DNA of 64,000 bases, from positions 3,782,001 through 3,846,000 of the forward strand of contig NZ_CP113264.1 in assembly GCF_026642255.1 (NCBI RefSeq), in the 5' to 3' direction. Origin of the DNA: Streptomonospora nanhaiensis (GTDB lineage Bacteria > Actinomycetota > Actinomycetes > Streptosporangiales > Streptosporangiaceae). This document shows positions 34,476-41,822 of this stretch, in pieces (the first letter of the stretch is position 1; each line of letters opens with the position of its first letter). The notes under the pieces were generated by a model that saw nothing but the letters and a program-made list of their open reading frames with translations, made no database searches and was not told the origin of the DNA. A program made the position numbers and the translations under genes.

Positions 34476-35225
34476 ATGGCGAGGACAACCGGCCGCGCGC
34501 TCCCCTGCGGCGGCCCCACCCTGGACCACGGACGCTGCCGCCGCCGACGCCTGGTCCCGCCCTGCCGGGACCACACCCCCCACGCCCTCTCCCGCCGCAG
34601 GGCCGCGCCGCCCTGGCCCGCGCCTCCCACCGTGCTGCGCACGCCCCGCCCCCGGGGCGTCCCCCTCCTGCCGCTGCTGGCCTCCCCCTGGCCCGCCCCC
34701 GCCCACTCCGCCGCCGGCGCCGAGCAGGCCCGGCGCTGGCTGACCCCGCGCACCCGCGCCGCCCTGGACTGCTTCGCCTCCCTGGTCCCCGCCGCCCAGT
34801 GGAACAGGGTCGCCTCCTCCCGCTCGCGCGCCGACTGCCCCGCCCTCGAAGCCCTCGCCCGCGCCTGCGAGTCCCCGCGCGCCGTCGCGGTCGGCGCCCT
34901 GCACCGCGTCGCGGAGCACGGCTTCGCCGACCTGCCCCGCACACACGAGCACCGGATCGCGCGCACCCTGGCCCACGCCAAGGAGAGCCAGGTCAGCACC
35001 CGCTCCTTCAACCGGGCCCGCGTCGAGCACCTCGGCCCGCACCTGGAGGACATCGCCCTGTCCCTGCGCCTGCTCGGCGTCCTGGCGTGCCTGTCCCAGG
35101 GACGCGCCCCGTGGTGCCCCTGCCTGGACACCCTCCTGCGCCGGGGGCCGCTCCCCGCCCCCTGCGCGGTCTTCTCCCTGGCGACCCGCTTCGCCGGTTC
35201 CCACGGCCTCGACCCCACGGCCTGA
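34476..35225 (+). CDS. Hypothetical 249-aa protein
   Basis: No family was recognised. The C-terminal 160 residues look like real protein: helical with ordered hydrophobic spacing (ALDCFASLVPAAQWNRVAS, ALARACESPRAVAVGALHRVAEHG, LEDIALSLRLLGVLACLSQG). The N-terminal 70 residues are Pro/Arg-rich with scattered cysteines (CGGP, GRCRRRR, PPCRDH), possibly a small Cys-His element. The start is uncertain: ATG 34476 is used, but GTG 34470 and the longer frame from 33975 are possible. It lies directly upstream of the tRNA-like elements on the same strand. Confidence 0.5.
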   Translation: MARTTGRALPCGGPTLDHGRCRRRRLVPPCRDHTPHALSRRRAAPPWPAPPTVLRTPRPRGVPLLPLLASPWPAPAHSAAGAEQARRWLTPRTRAALDCFASLVPAAQWNRVASSRSRADCPALEALARACESPRAVAVGALHRVAEHGFADLPRTHEHRIARTLAHAKESQVSTRSFNRARVEHLGPHLEDIALSLRLLGVLACLSQGRAPWCPCLDTLLRRGPLPAPCAVFSLATRFAGSHGLDPTA

Positions 35226-35466
35226 GCCCGGCCGCGCCCGGCGGCCCCCACCGGTTCGGCCCCCGCCCCGAGCGCACCCCCGGGGCGAGAGCTCCCCGCG
35301 GCCCGGGTGCCCGGGAGGGCGCCGACGGGCCCGGCGCCCCGCCCGCGAAAACCCCTTTCCCCCCGGAACCCGGGACGGCTACGGTGAGGCGCGCGACGCA
35401 GTACGGCCCGACGCCGTGGCCCCCGGACCACCCGGAAGGGCGCCGGCGGGGCCGTGGCCGCGGCCA

Positions 35467-35538
35467 CGGCACGTAGCTCAGCAGAAGAGCACCCGGCTCG
35501 GGACCGGGAGGACGCGGGGGCGGAACCCGCCGTGCCGG
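35467..35538 (+). ncRNA. tRNA-like RNA 1 (anticodon-position CGG)
   Basis: A 72-nt perfect cloverleaf: acceptor CGGCACG/CGTGCCG (35467-35473, 35531-35537), TA, D stem GCTC/GAGC, anticodon stem CCCGG/CCGGG, 5-nt variable loop AGGAC, T stem GCGGG/CCCGC and discriminator G35538. The 7-nt anticodon loop CTCGGGA would read CCG (Pro). Oddities are a 7-nt D loop AGCAGAA lacking the GG pair, and a T loop GGCGGAA instead of TTCRANY, so normal elbow contacts (G18-U55, G19-C56) cannot form. No CCA is encoded (CGA follows). A sister element follows at 35600. It looks like a tRNA mimic rather than a decoding tRNA. Confidence 0.7.
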
Positions 35539-35599
35539 CGACCCGGGCCCGACCCCCGAGGGTTGCGGGGACCGGGCGGTCCGGGACACCGGGCCACCA

Positions 35600-35671
35600 C
35601 GACGTGTAGCTCAGCAGCAGAGCACCCGGCTCCGGTCCGGGAGGACGCGGGGGCAGGACCCGCCATGTCGG
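35600..35671 (+). ncRNA. tRNA-like RNA 2 (anticodon-position CCG)
   Basis: A second 72-nt cloverleaf with the same geometry: acceptor CGACGTG/CATGTCG (35600-35606, 35664-35670; one G-U pair), D stem GCTC/GAGC, anticodon stem CCCGG/CCGGG, variable AGGAC, T stem GCGGG/CCCGC and discriminator G35671. The anticodon loop CTCCGGT would read CGG (Arg). The T loop is GGCAGGA and the D loop AGCAGCA. Acceptor stems of the two copies differ by compensating changes, evidence that the RNA fold is kept. It ends one nucleotide before the A of the ATG of the 768-aa protein gene, so it forms that gene's immediate 5' leader. Confidence 0.7.
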
Positions 35672-35672
35672 C

Positions 35673-37979
35673 ATGGACGAGAACACCGCACCCGCACAGG
35701 CCGACCCCGGTTACGCCGTCGGCCGCCTCGCCGAGGCGTTCACGGCCGCGCTCACCCACGAGGACCCCCGTGTCCGCGAGGCCGCCGAGAAGCGCGCCGA
35801 CGCCTGGCGGCTCGTCGTCGCGGGCATGGCCGACGGCACCCTCGACATCGGCTCCGGCGCCCCGGTCCGCCACCTGCCCCCCTGGGTCACCCTGGAGATC
35901 GCCCCCGGCGGCTTCGCCACCGGGAGGGCGGCGGCGGGCGGCCTCCTCCGGCCGCACGAGGAGGCCCTGGCCCGGCGGCACGGCCTGCCCGCCACGCGCT
36001 CGGCCCTGTACGCCCACCACCTCACCCAGGACGGCCTGGCCGAGCTGTCCGGCCTGCTGGACAGCGGCGCCTACGAGATCGACGTGCCCGAACAGGCCGC
36101 CCTGCTCGGCGTGGCGTGGCTGGTGCGCGCCGGGGACACCGCCGGCGCGCTGCGGCTGCTCGCCGCGGTCGAGCCCTTCGCCGACACCCTGTGCTTCACG
36201 CCCCGGCCTGCTCCGTTCCACGAACTGCCCGGCCGCGTGGTCCACCGGGCCTCCGCCGGGGAGGTGCGCGCGGACCTGGACCGGCGCACGCGGCGCAGGT
36301 CCCCCGCCGAGAACCGGCCCCTGGTCCAACAGGAGGCCCTGGCGGTGTGGAACCCGTTCGCCGACCGCGTCCTCGCCCACTGGTGGCAGACCCGCACGGG
36401 GGACCGCGTGGACGGCCGCCGCCCCGAGGGCTGGCGGGCCCGGGGCGCGGACCTGCTCGCCGAGTACGCACGGCTGGCGGCGGAGCACACACTGTGCACC
36501 AAGCACCGCAGGCCCAAGGAGAACCTGGCGGTCATGCTGACCGCGCTGCGCGAGGCCGTGGAGTCGGACGGGCCCACCGCCCGCAGCCGCGGCCTGCTCC
36601 AGCACGCCGTGGACTCCATGGTGCGCAAGCGCGGCCTGCCCGGCTCCCCCGCGCACACCGCCCTGCGCACCGCGCAGGCCGCGCACGCCGCACGGCCCAC
36701 CCACGACGTGCTCGCCGGACTCGTGTCCGCCCGCCTGGCCGGGCTGCCGCAGAACTCCGGTGTGCCCCGGATCGAGGAGGCGCTCGCCCCCGCCACGCGC
36801 GAGGAGGCCGACGGTCTCCGTGTCCCCGTGGGCTGGCCCGTTCCCGGCCCCCTGCGCCGCATCGCCCTGCGGGCCGCCGCCGCTCCCCTGGACGACCTGG
36901 TCGCACTCGGGGTGGTCCCCTCCGCCGAGGTGATGGCGGAGCTGGTCCCGGCCCTCACCGCGTCCGCGGAGGCCGCCGCCGCGCCCGACCCCGCGCTCTC
37001 CCGGCTGGTCGCCGCCCACCACCGGGCGTTCAGCCGCCGGCGCTCCCTGATGCTGCTGAACCTGGAGAGCCAGGTCCGGGCGGACCGGCTGCCGTGGGTG
37101 CGGGCGCTGCGGCCCCACCTCTCCGACACGGGGACCCGCCGGGAGGCCGTCTCGCGGCTGGTCCCCGAGCTCGGCGCGTCGGCACTGACCCATTTCCCCG
37201 GCACGGTCCTGCCCAACCCGCTGGTGCGCGAGTTCAACGCCGTGTCCCGGTCCGCGGGGCTGGACCTGCCGTGGCTGGAGGAGCTGGCCGCCGACATCTT
37301 CACGGGCGAGTTCGCGCCGAAGTTCCTCCGTGCCGCCAAGGCCGCCGCCTCGCTGGTGGAGGGCACCGCCTACGCCCGCTACTACGGAATCGACTGCGCG
37401 GAGGTGCTCGCCCTGGAGGAGGCGCCGCCCGCCGGGTCCGCCGACCGGACCTCCCCCTTCGCCCTGCTGTGCGCGGAGCGGGCGGGGCTGCGGAGGTCCG
37501 GGGTCGCCTCCAGCGGCACGGTGATCGAACAGGCGCAGATCCTCACGACCCACAACCTCGCCACGCTGGTGGGGGCCGGGGCCGCGCCGGCGGCGGGGTG
37601 GGCGGACCTGGCATGGCGCGCCCACGCCCTGGCCGTCGCGGCGGTCGAGCGCCTGCCGCGCGTCGGCACTCCCCGCGGGCACGTCCGGAGCGCGGCGTTC
37701 TCCTGGCGCCAGGCGGTGTTCTTCCTGTCCCTGTGCCCGGCCCCGGAGCAGCGCGGGGCGGTGGCGCGGATGGAGGAGTCCCTTCTCGCGCGCCCCCGCC
37801 ACACCCGTGAGCGGATGGCTCCGGTGGTGGCCGGCCTGCGCCGGGTCGTCGACGGCGGGCCCCTGGTGGAGGGGGGAAGTGACGGTGCCCGGCGCTTCCT
37901 GGGCTGGTCGGAACGGCAGCACTGGATGCTGGAGATCGCGCCGCAGGCCCTCCTGCCCCGTACCCGCCGGTGGGGATGA
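35673..37979 (+). CDS. Unrecognised 768-aa protein downstream of tRNA-like pair
   Basis: A large cytoplasmic protein with no signal peptide or membrane helix and no motif I can name. It is almost entirely alpha-helical by eye, with acidic/basic repeats (RVREAAEKRADAWRLVVAGMAD; LLEEL-type segments), suggesting a helical-repeat scaffold. A middle segment KHRRPKENLAVMLTALREAVES is basic. C-terminal features include VIEQAQILTTHNLATLVG and FSWRQAVFFLSL. ATG 35673 follows the second tRNA-like element directly; no normal ribosome site exists, only the AGGACGCGGG of its variable and T arms. This suggests that folding or processing of the RNA controls translation. A role in binding or processing the tRNA-like RNAs is a hypothesis from position only. 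Confidence 0.75.
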   Translation: MDENTAPAQADPGYAVGRLAEAFTAALTHEDPRVREAAEKRADAWRLVVAGMADGTLDIGSGAPVRHLPPWVTLEIAPGGFATGRAAAGGLLRPHEEALARRHGLPATRSALYAHHLTQDGLAELSGLLDSGAYEIDVPEQAALLGVAWLVRAGDTAGALRLLAAVEPFADTLCFTPRPAPFHELPGRVVHRASAGEVRADLDRRTRRRSPAENRPLVQQEALAVWNPFADRVLAHWWQTRTGDRVDGRRPEGWRARGADLLAEYARLAAEHTLCTKHRRPKENLAVMLTALREAVESDGPTARSRGLLQHAVDSMVRKRGLPGSPAHTALRTAQAAHAARPTHDVLAGLVSARLAGLPQNSGVPRIEEALAPATREEADGLRVPVGWPVPGPLRRIALRAAAAPLDDLVALGVVPSAEVMAELVPALTASAEAAAAPDPALSRLVAAHHRAFSRRRSLMLLNLESQVRADRLPWVRALRPHLSDTGTRREAVSRLVPELGASALTHFPGTVLPNPLVREFNAVSRSAGLDLPWLEELAADIFTGEFAPKFLRAAKAAASLVEGTAYARYYGIDCAEVLALEEAPPAGSADRTSPFALLCAERAGLRRSGVASSGTVIEQAQILTTHNLATLVGAGAAPAAGWADLAWRAHALAVAAVERLPRVGTPRGHVRSAAFSWRQAVFFLSLCPAPEQRGAVARMEESLLARPRHTRERMAPVVAGLRRVVDGGPLVEGGSDGARRFLGWSERQHWMLEIAPQALLPRTRRWG

Positions 37980-38365
37980 GGCTTCGCAGGCGCCCCTCCC
38001 GGCCGGTCGGGGCCGCAGGCTGCGGCGTCCTCACGCGGTGACCGGGTGGGAGACGGGAGAGGCCGGTGCGGGGCATCCGTCCACGCTGCCCCGCACCGGC
38101 GTGCGCGCGGACACGCAGGGACCAGCCTACGGAATCCGGTGCCTTCTCGGACCCTGTTTGCCATAACTCGTGGGGTGGGCGGACCATCCCCAGTCTCACC
38201 TTTACGGTGTAGATTCTCGCTGGGGTCCGGGGCGGCCGACGCCCGCGGCGGGAGCGGACGACGGCCGCGCACAGGGGGTGTCAGGACGGTCGCGCCGTGG
38301 CAGTGTGGACGGCGTTCCGGACGCGCCCCGGTGGCGCGCCCGCCCCGTGACCGAAGGAAGCCCCC
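37980..38365. other. Intergenic region with one terminator
   Basis: A perfect 14-bp hairpin (38062-38075 with 38087-38100, 11-nt loop) probably terminates the 768-aa protein transcript. A TTTACGGTGTAGATTCT segment near 38201-38217 is AT-rich and may be a promoter for the phospholipase gene. No other gene was recognised. Confidence 0.6.
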
Positions 38366-39337
38366 ATGCTCCCCTCCCCCGGCCCCGCCTCCCCGACCGG
38401 GCCCGCGTCCCTGCTGGCCGCGGCCCTGTCCGCCCTCCTCGTCCTCCCCGCCCTGCTGGCCCCGGCTGCCCCCGCCTCCGCGGCCCCGGCCCCCCTGGTC
38501 GAGCACTCCTCCTGGATGGCGGCGCTGCCCGACGGCGCGAGCCTGTCAGCGCTGTCGGTGCCCGGCACGCACGACAGCGGCGCCTGGCGCGGATCCGTGT
38601 GGTCCCGCACCCAGGACCTGACCATCGCCCAGCAGCTCGACTCCGGCGTGCGCTTCCTCGACGTGCGCACGCGCCACTACCGCGACGCGTTCCCCATCCA
38701 CCACGGGGCCGAGTACCTGCACCTCAACTTCACCGACGTGGTCACCGACGTGGGCGCCTTCCTCGAACGGAACCCGGGCGAGACCGTGCTCATGCGGCTC
38801 AAGAAGGAGCACACCGAGGAGGAGAACACCCGCAGCTACGAGGAGACGCTGGACCACTACATCGAGCAGAACCCGGACACCCGTGATGTGCTGGCGGAGC
38901 ACCTGTGGGTTCCGGACGGGGACGGGAACCGGGTGCCCGACCTGGGCGAGGTCCGGGGCCGGATCGTCATCGTGCAGGACTTCGCCGCCTCCCGCGCCTA
39001 CGGCGTCCACTGGAACGGGCCCGCGCTCAGCGTCCAGGACGACTACCGCGTGCCCACGCTCTTCGACATCCCCGCGAAGTGGGACAGCGCCCGGGCGCAC
39101 TTCGACGCGGCGGCCGGCGGCCCCGCGGACCTGCTGTACGTCAACCACCTGAGCGGCAGCGGCGCCCCGTGGGCCAATCCGCGCGACGTCGCGTGGGGCG
39201 CCCTGGGACAGCGGGGCGTCAACGCCTACGCCGTGGACCACCTGCGCTCCTCGCGGGCGCCCCGGACGGGCGTCGTCGTCATGGACTTCCCCAGCCAGGA
39301 GCTGACCGACCTCGTCCTGGCCCGCAACCCCTCCTGA
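38366..39337 (+). CDS. Secreted phosphatidylinositol-specific phospholipase C-like enzyme
   Basis: A 323-aa exported enzyme. The Sec signal covers roughly residues 1-40 (hydrophobic LLAAALSALLVLPALLAP, APASAAP cleavage). The PI-PLC X-domain follows: catalytic His in VPGTHDSGAW (about residues 65-74), DSGVRFLDVRTR, the second catalytic His in FPIHHGAEY (about 109-117), then FLERNPGETVLMRLKKEH and RIVIVQDFA. It should cleave phosphatidylinositol to diacylglycerol and inositol cyclic phosphate, metal-free as in Bacillus enzymes. ATG 38366 with GAAGGAAG upstream. Monocistronic; a heptamer tandem repeat lies downstream. Confidence 0.88.
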   Translation: MLPSPGPASPTGPASLLAAALSALLVLPALLAPAAPASAAPAPLVEHSSWMAALPDGASLSALSVPGTHDSGAWRGSVWSRTQDLTIAQQLDSGVRFLDVRTRHYRDAFPIHHGAEYLHLNFTDVVTDVGAFLERNPGETVLMRLKKEHTEEENTRSYEETLDHYIEQNPDTRDVLAEHLWVPDGDGNRVPDLGEVRGRIVIVQDFAASRAYGVHWNGPALSVQDDYRVPTLFDIPAKWDSARAHFDAAAGGPADLLYVNHLSGSGAPWANPRDVAWGALGQRGVNAYAVDHLRSSRAPRTGVVVMDFPSQELTDLVLARNPS

Positions 39338-39722
39338 CGCCGGGGCCCCGGCCGCCCCGCGCGGCCGGGGCCCGTGCGCCGCCACAGGACCGCCGCCCCC
39401 ACCCCCGCCCCCGCACCGGGCTCCGGGCTCCGGGCTCCGGGCTCCGGGCTCCGGAAAACGCTTCCTCCGCAACCGGGGGACCGCGAACCGTAATTCCATT
39501 CCCTCCCCACAGGGGATTCCCTCTCCCTTCCCGGGGGATTTCCAAGGAAAAGCACCGGAGAAAAAAGGCGGCCACTATTTAAAGTAATGGATCGGAAACA
39601 GAAGGTGAGGAACCGAGATCTAGGCCCCCGCCGTATCCAACGACTCATGCGACCGTCCGAAATGTTCCCTATGTTCATTTCCAGGGTGAATGACGATCCA
39701 CCCCCGGTGCAGAGGAGTAGGC
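39338..39722. other. Intergenic region, AT-rich right half
   Basis: It contains the heptamer repeat at 39418-39452, then an unusually AT-rich stretch (39540-39700; CTATTTAAAGTAATGG near 39575). That stretch probably holds promoter elements for the downstream lipoprotein. No gene was recognised. Confidence 0.5.
39418..39452 (+). repeat. Tandem heptamer repeat (GGGCTCC)5
   Basis: Five uninterrupted copies of GGGCTCC, 81 nt after the phospholipase stop. Perfect 7-nt repeats outside a gene are prone to slippage and can vary in number between strains. Confidence 0.9.
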
Positions 39723-40361
39723 ATGAGAATCTGCGGCAGAGATTTCGCGAGAGCAACCCCCCTGTTGGCCGCCGGAGCCGCGGCGACGCTCCTGTCGGCC
39801 TGCTCACCCGTGTGGGCCGACCCGGGAGACGGCCCGCCCCCGCCCGACGGCGGCACCGCCTCCCCGACGCAGGGCCCCGGCCCCGGCGCGACCCCGGACC
39901 CGAGTGCCCAGCCCAGCACCGGCCCCACCCCCGAACCCAGCTCCAGCCCCTCCCAGGAGCGCACCGCCACCGCCGTCGTCCACCTCCTCGACCAGACCGT
40001 CGAGGAGATCGGGCCCCCCGGCGACCCCAGCGGGACCCAGATCCTCAACACCGTCTTCCAGACCGACTTCGTCGGCGACCTCGACGGCAAGGGGTACCAC
40101 GTCTATCTGGACCTCGTGGACGCCTCCGGCGGCGCGACCAGCGAGGGCGCGGGGAGGTTCGTCGGCTCCCTGAACGGCGTCGAGGGCACCTTCGCGATGG
40201 ACGCGTGGGGCACCGCCGACGCGGGGGGCGCCATCAGCGCCGAGTGGTGCGTCGTGGACGGGTCCGCGAGCGGCGACCTGGCAGGACTCAGCGGCTGCGG
40301 GCAGATCCTCACCGACGGCACCCCGGAAGCCCACGTGACCTTGACCTACACCCTGCCATAA
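39723..40361 (+). CDS. Lipoprotein with DUF3224-like domain
   Basis: A 212-aa predicted lipoprotein. The signal ends in a lipobox LLSAC with Cys at residue 28. A Pro/Thr/Ser/Gly-rich spacer (about 35-77) then holds the domain away from the membrane. The C-terminal domain (about 82-212) resembles the DUF3224/allene-oxide-cyclase-like barrel: FQTDFVGDLDGKGYHVYLDLV, GRFVGSLNGVEGTFAMDAWG, SGDLAGLSGCGQI. Function unknown. ATG 39723 with GAGGAG upstream; an earlier in-frame start at 39690 would spoil the signal peptide. It is followed by a terminator. Confidence 0.78.
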   Translation: MRICGRDFARATPLLAAGAAATLLSACSPVWADPGDGPPPPDGGTASPTQGPGPGATPDPSAQPSTGPTPEPSSSPSQERTATAVVHLLDQTVEEIGPPGDPSGTQILNTVFQTDFVGDLDGKGYHVYLDLVDASGGATSEGAGRFVGSLNGVEGTFAMDAWGTADAGGAISAEWCVVDGSASGDLAGLSGCGQILTDGTPEAHVTLTYTLP

Positions 40362-40379
40362 CCCCCTGACCTGCCCCTT

Positions 40380-40411
40380 GACCCCCGGCCGAGCTCTTTT
40401 GGTCGGGGGTC
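40380..40411 (+). terminator. Terminator after the lipoprotein gene
   Basis: An 11-bp stem with one mismatch (40380-40390 with 40401-40411), loop GAGCTCTTTT, 19 nt after the stop codon. Confidence 0.7.
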
Positions 40412-40455
40412 GCGCCTTCTTCCGGCCGACAGCGCCTTTACACGGACACGAAAAC

Positions 40456-40491
40456 TGTCAATGGACAAGTGAATGCCGGACTTCCTACTCT
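40456..40491 (+). promoter_or_regulatory. Promoter with overlapping dyad for the LuxR-type regulator
   Basis: TGGACA (40462-40467), an 18-nt spacer and TACTCT (40486-40491). The dyad TGTC-AATG-GACA (40456-40467) covers the -35 box, a suitable place for a regulator to bind. Confidence 0.5.
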
Positions 40492-40558
40492 GTTACCCAC
40501 TCCGGTTCGAGGATACGGTCACCGCCTGGTACCCGCCACGTTGGAAAGCAGACGCCGC

Positions 40559-41251
40559 ATGCACCTGTTACTGATCGACAATGCCCGACTCTACGCGGAG
40601 CCCCTGGCCCGACGTCTTCGGGGACATGTGGACATCAACGAAGTCACGTTGTGCTCATTAAGAGAAATCAATGACCACACGCATGCGGAGGCGCTCAGAT
40701 ACGACGCCGCCCTGATCAACGCGAGCGCCCCCAACGTCGAGCAGGTGATCTCCTCCCTGTCCAAGGTCCCCCTGGCCGTCATCGCCCTGGGGGTCGAGGA
40801 GACCGAGAAACAGGTCATCGGGCTCGCCGAGTCCGGTGCGGCGGGCTACGTACCGCTCAGCGGCGACATCGACGACGTCGTCAGGAGCACGAGGGCCGCC
40901 GTCCGCAGGGAGATGCACTGCTCACCGGACATCGCCTTCCAGCTGTGGCGGCACATCGGCCTCATGGCCTCCCAGGCGCCGGAGCAGAAACCCGCCGTCC
41001 ACCTGACCCGGAGGGAGCAGGAGGTCCTGTCCCTGATCTCCCTGGGGGCGTCGAACCAGCAGATCTCACGCGAGCTCTTCATCGAACTGCGCACCGTCAA
41101 GAACCACGTGCACAACATCCTGCGCAAGCTCGGGGCGAAGCGGCGGGGCGAGGCCGCCGCGCGGGCCCACGAGCTCGTCGGCTGGTCGGCGGTCACCCCT
41201 TCCGACGCTCAAGGACGACGATCTCGAAACCTGGGTCGTCGAGGCTCATGA
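40559..41251 (+). CDS. LuxR-type regulator with atypical receiver, two TTA codons
   Basis: A 230-aa response-regulator-like protein. The N-terminal receiver-like domain (residues 1-125) has YDAALINASAPN where a phosphoacceptor Asp normally ends the third strand, so phosphorylation is unlikely. The C-terminal LuxR/NarL helix-turn-helix is clear: LTRREQEVLSLISLGASNQQISRE and IELRTVKNHVHNILRKLGAK (about 144-190). Codons 4 (40568) and 34 (40658) are TTA, the rare leucine codon read by bldA tRNA in actinomycetes, which often marks cluster-situated regulators of antibiotic genes. ATG 40559 with GGAAAG upstream. It overlaps the end of the convergent methyltransferase gene by 59 nt. A candidate activator of the enediyne region. 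Confidence 0.85.
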   Translation: MHLLLIDNARLYAEPLARRLRGHVDINEVTLCSLREINDHTHAEALRYDAALINASAPNVEQVISSLSKVPLAVIALGVEETEKQVIGLAESGAAGYVPLSGDIDDVVRSTRAAVRREMHCSPDIAFQLWRHIGLMASQAPEQKPAVHLTRREQEVLSLISLGASNQQISRELFIELRTVKNHVHNILRKLGAKRRGEAAARAHELVGWSAVTPSDAQGRRSRNLGRRGS

Positions 41252-41822
41252 CCGTGTCCAGCCCCATGCGCCCCTCCACCGCCCGGTGCGCGTTGTAGCC
41301 GTCCCACCCCTGCCCCGGCGCCGTGCTCCGCCGGTGCACGCAGACGACGTGGCCGCCGGGCCGCAGGCGGTCCCGGAGGCCCTTCGCGAGGAGCTCGAGG
41401 TCGTCGGGGGTGAAGTAGTACAGGAACTCGGAGAGGACCACGAGGTCGAAGGAGGCGTCGGGCAGGTCCCGGGGGAGCACCGACCGGCGCACGCTCACGT
41501 GCGGGGAGTCGGCCAGCGCGGCCGTGGCGGCCTCGACCGCCGCGGGCGCGCTGTCCACGGCCAGCAGACGGTCGCAGCGTCCGGCCAGCCCCCGTGTCAG
41601 CACCCCGATCGAGCAGGCGGGCTCGTATCCGGAGGCGTAGCGCCTCCGGGGCAGGCTGGCGAGGGTCAGGTCGTACTTCCTGCGCTCGTACCAGCGCACC
41701 GACAGGTTCCACGGGTCGGGGGACTCGGTGTAGCGGCCGTCGAAGTAGGACGGGGGGATCGAGTGCTCGTGCGGGGCCGCGTCGTCGCCGTGCCGGCGCG
41801 GCCGGGGGCCGGCCCCGCTCAC
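41193..41822 (-). CDS. NodS-like SAM-dependent methyltransferase
   Basis: A 209-aa methyltransferase of the nodulation-protein-S type. The family opening PPSYFDGRYTESPDPWNLSVRWYERRKYDLTLA (here split: PPSYFDGRYTE, DPWNLSVRWYERRKYDL) is followed by the SAM-site EPACSIGVLT, DSAPAAVEAA and DLVVLSEFLYYF. NodS enzymes N-methylate amino sugars, so it may methylate an amine on the sugar made by this operon. GTG 41822 overlaps the epimerase stop (GTGA); it is the last gene of the six-gene leftward operon. The 3' end overlaps the convergent regulator gene. Confidence 0.82.
   Translation of the reverse strand: MSGAGPRPRRHGDDAAPHEHSIPPSYFDGRYTESPDPWNLSVRWYERRKYDLTLASLPRRRYASGYEPACSIGVLTRGLAGRCDRLLAVDSAPAAVEAATAALADSPHVSVRRSVLPRDLPDASFDLVVLSEFLYYFTPDDLELLAKGLRDRLRPGGHVVCVHRRSTAPGQGWDGYNAHRAVEGRMGLDTVMSLDDPGFEIVVLERRKG

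Noticed and set aside
35467..35671. Ordinary tRNA-Pro(CGG) and tRNA-Arg(CCG) genes
   Set aside because: All stems fit, but both copies lack the D-loop GG and T-loop TTC and share almost identical bodies, unlike real tRNAs of different specificity. They are listed as tRNA-like RNAs instead.
35673..37979. Ro60/TROVE protein partnered with Y RNA
   Set aside because: The tRNA-like RNA beside it invites this idea, but the protein shows no TROVE or vWA (DxSxS) motif.
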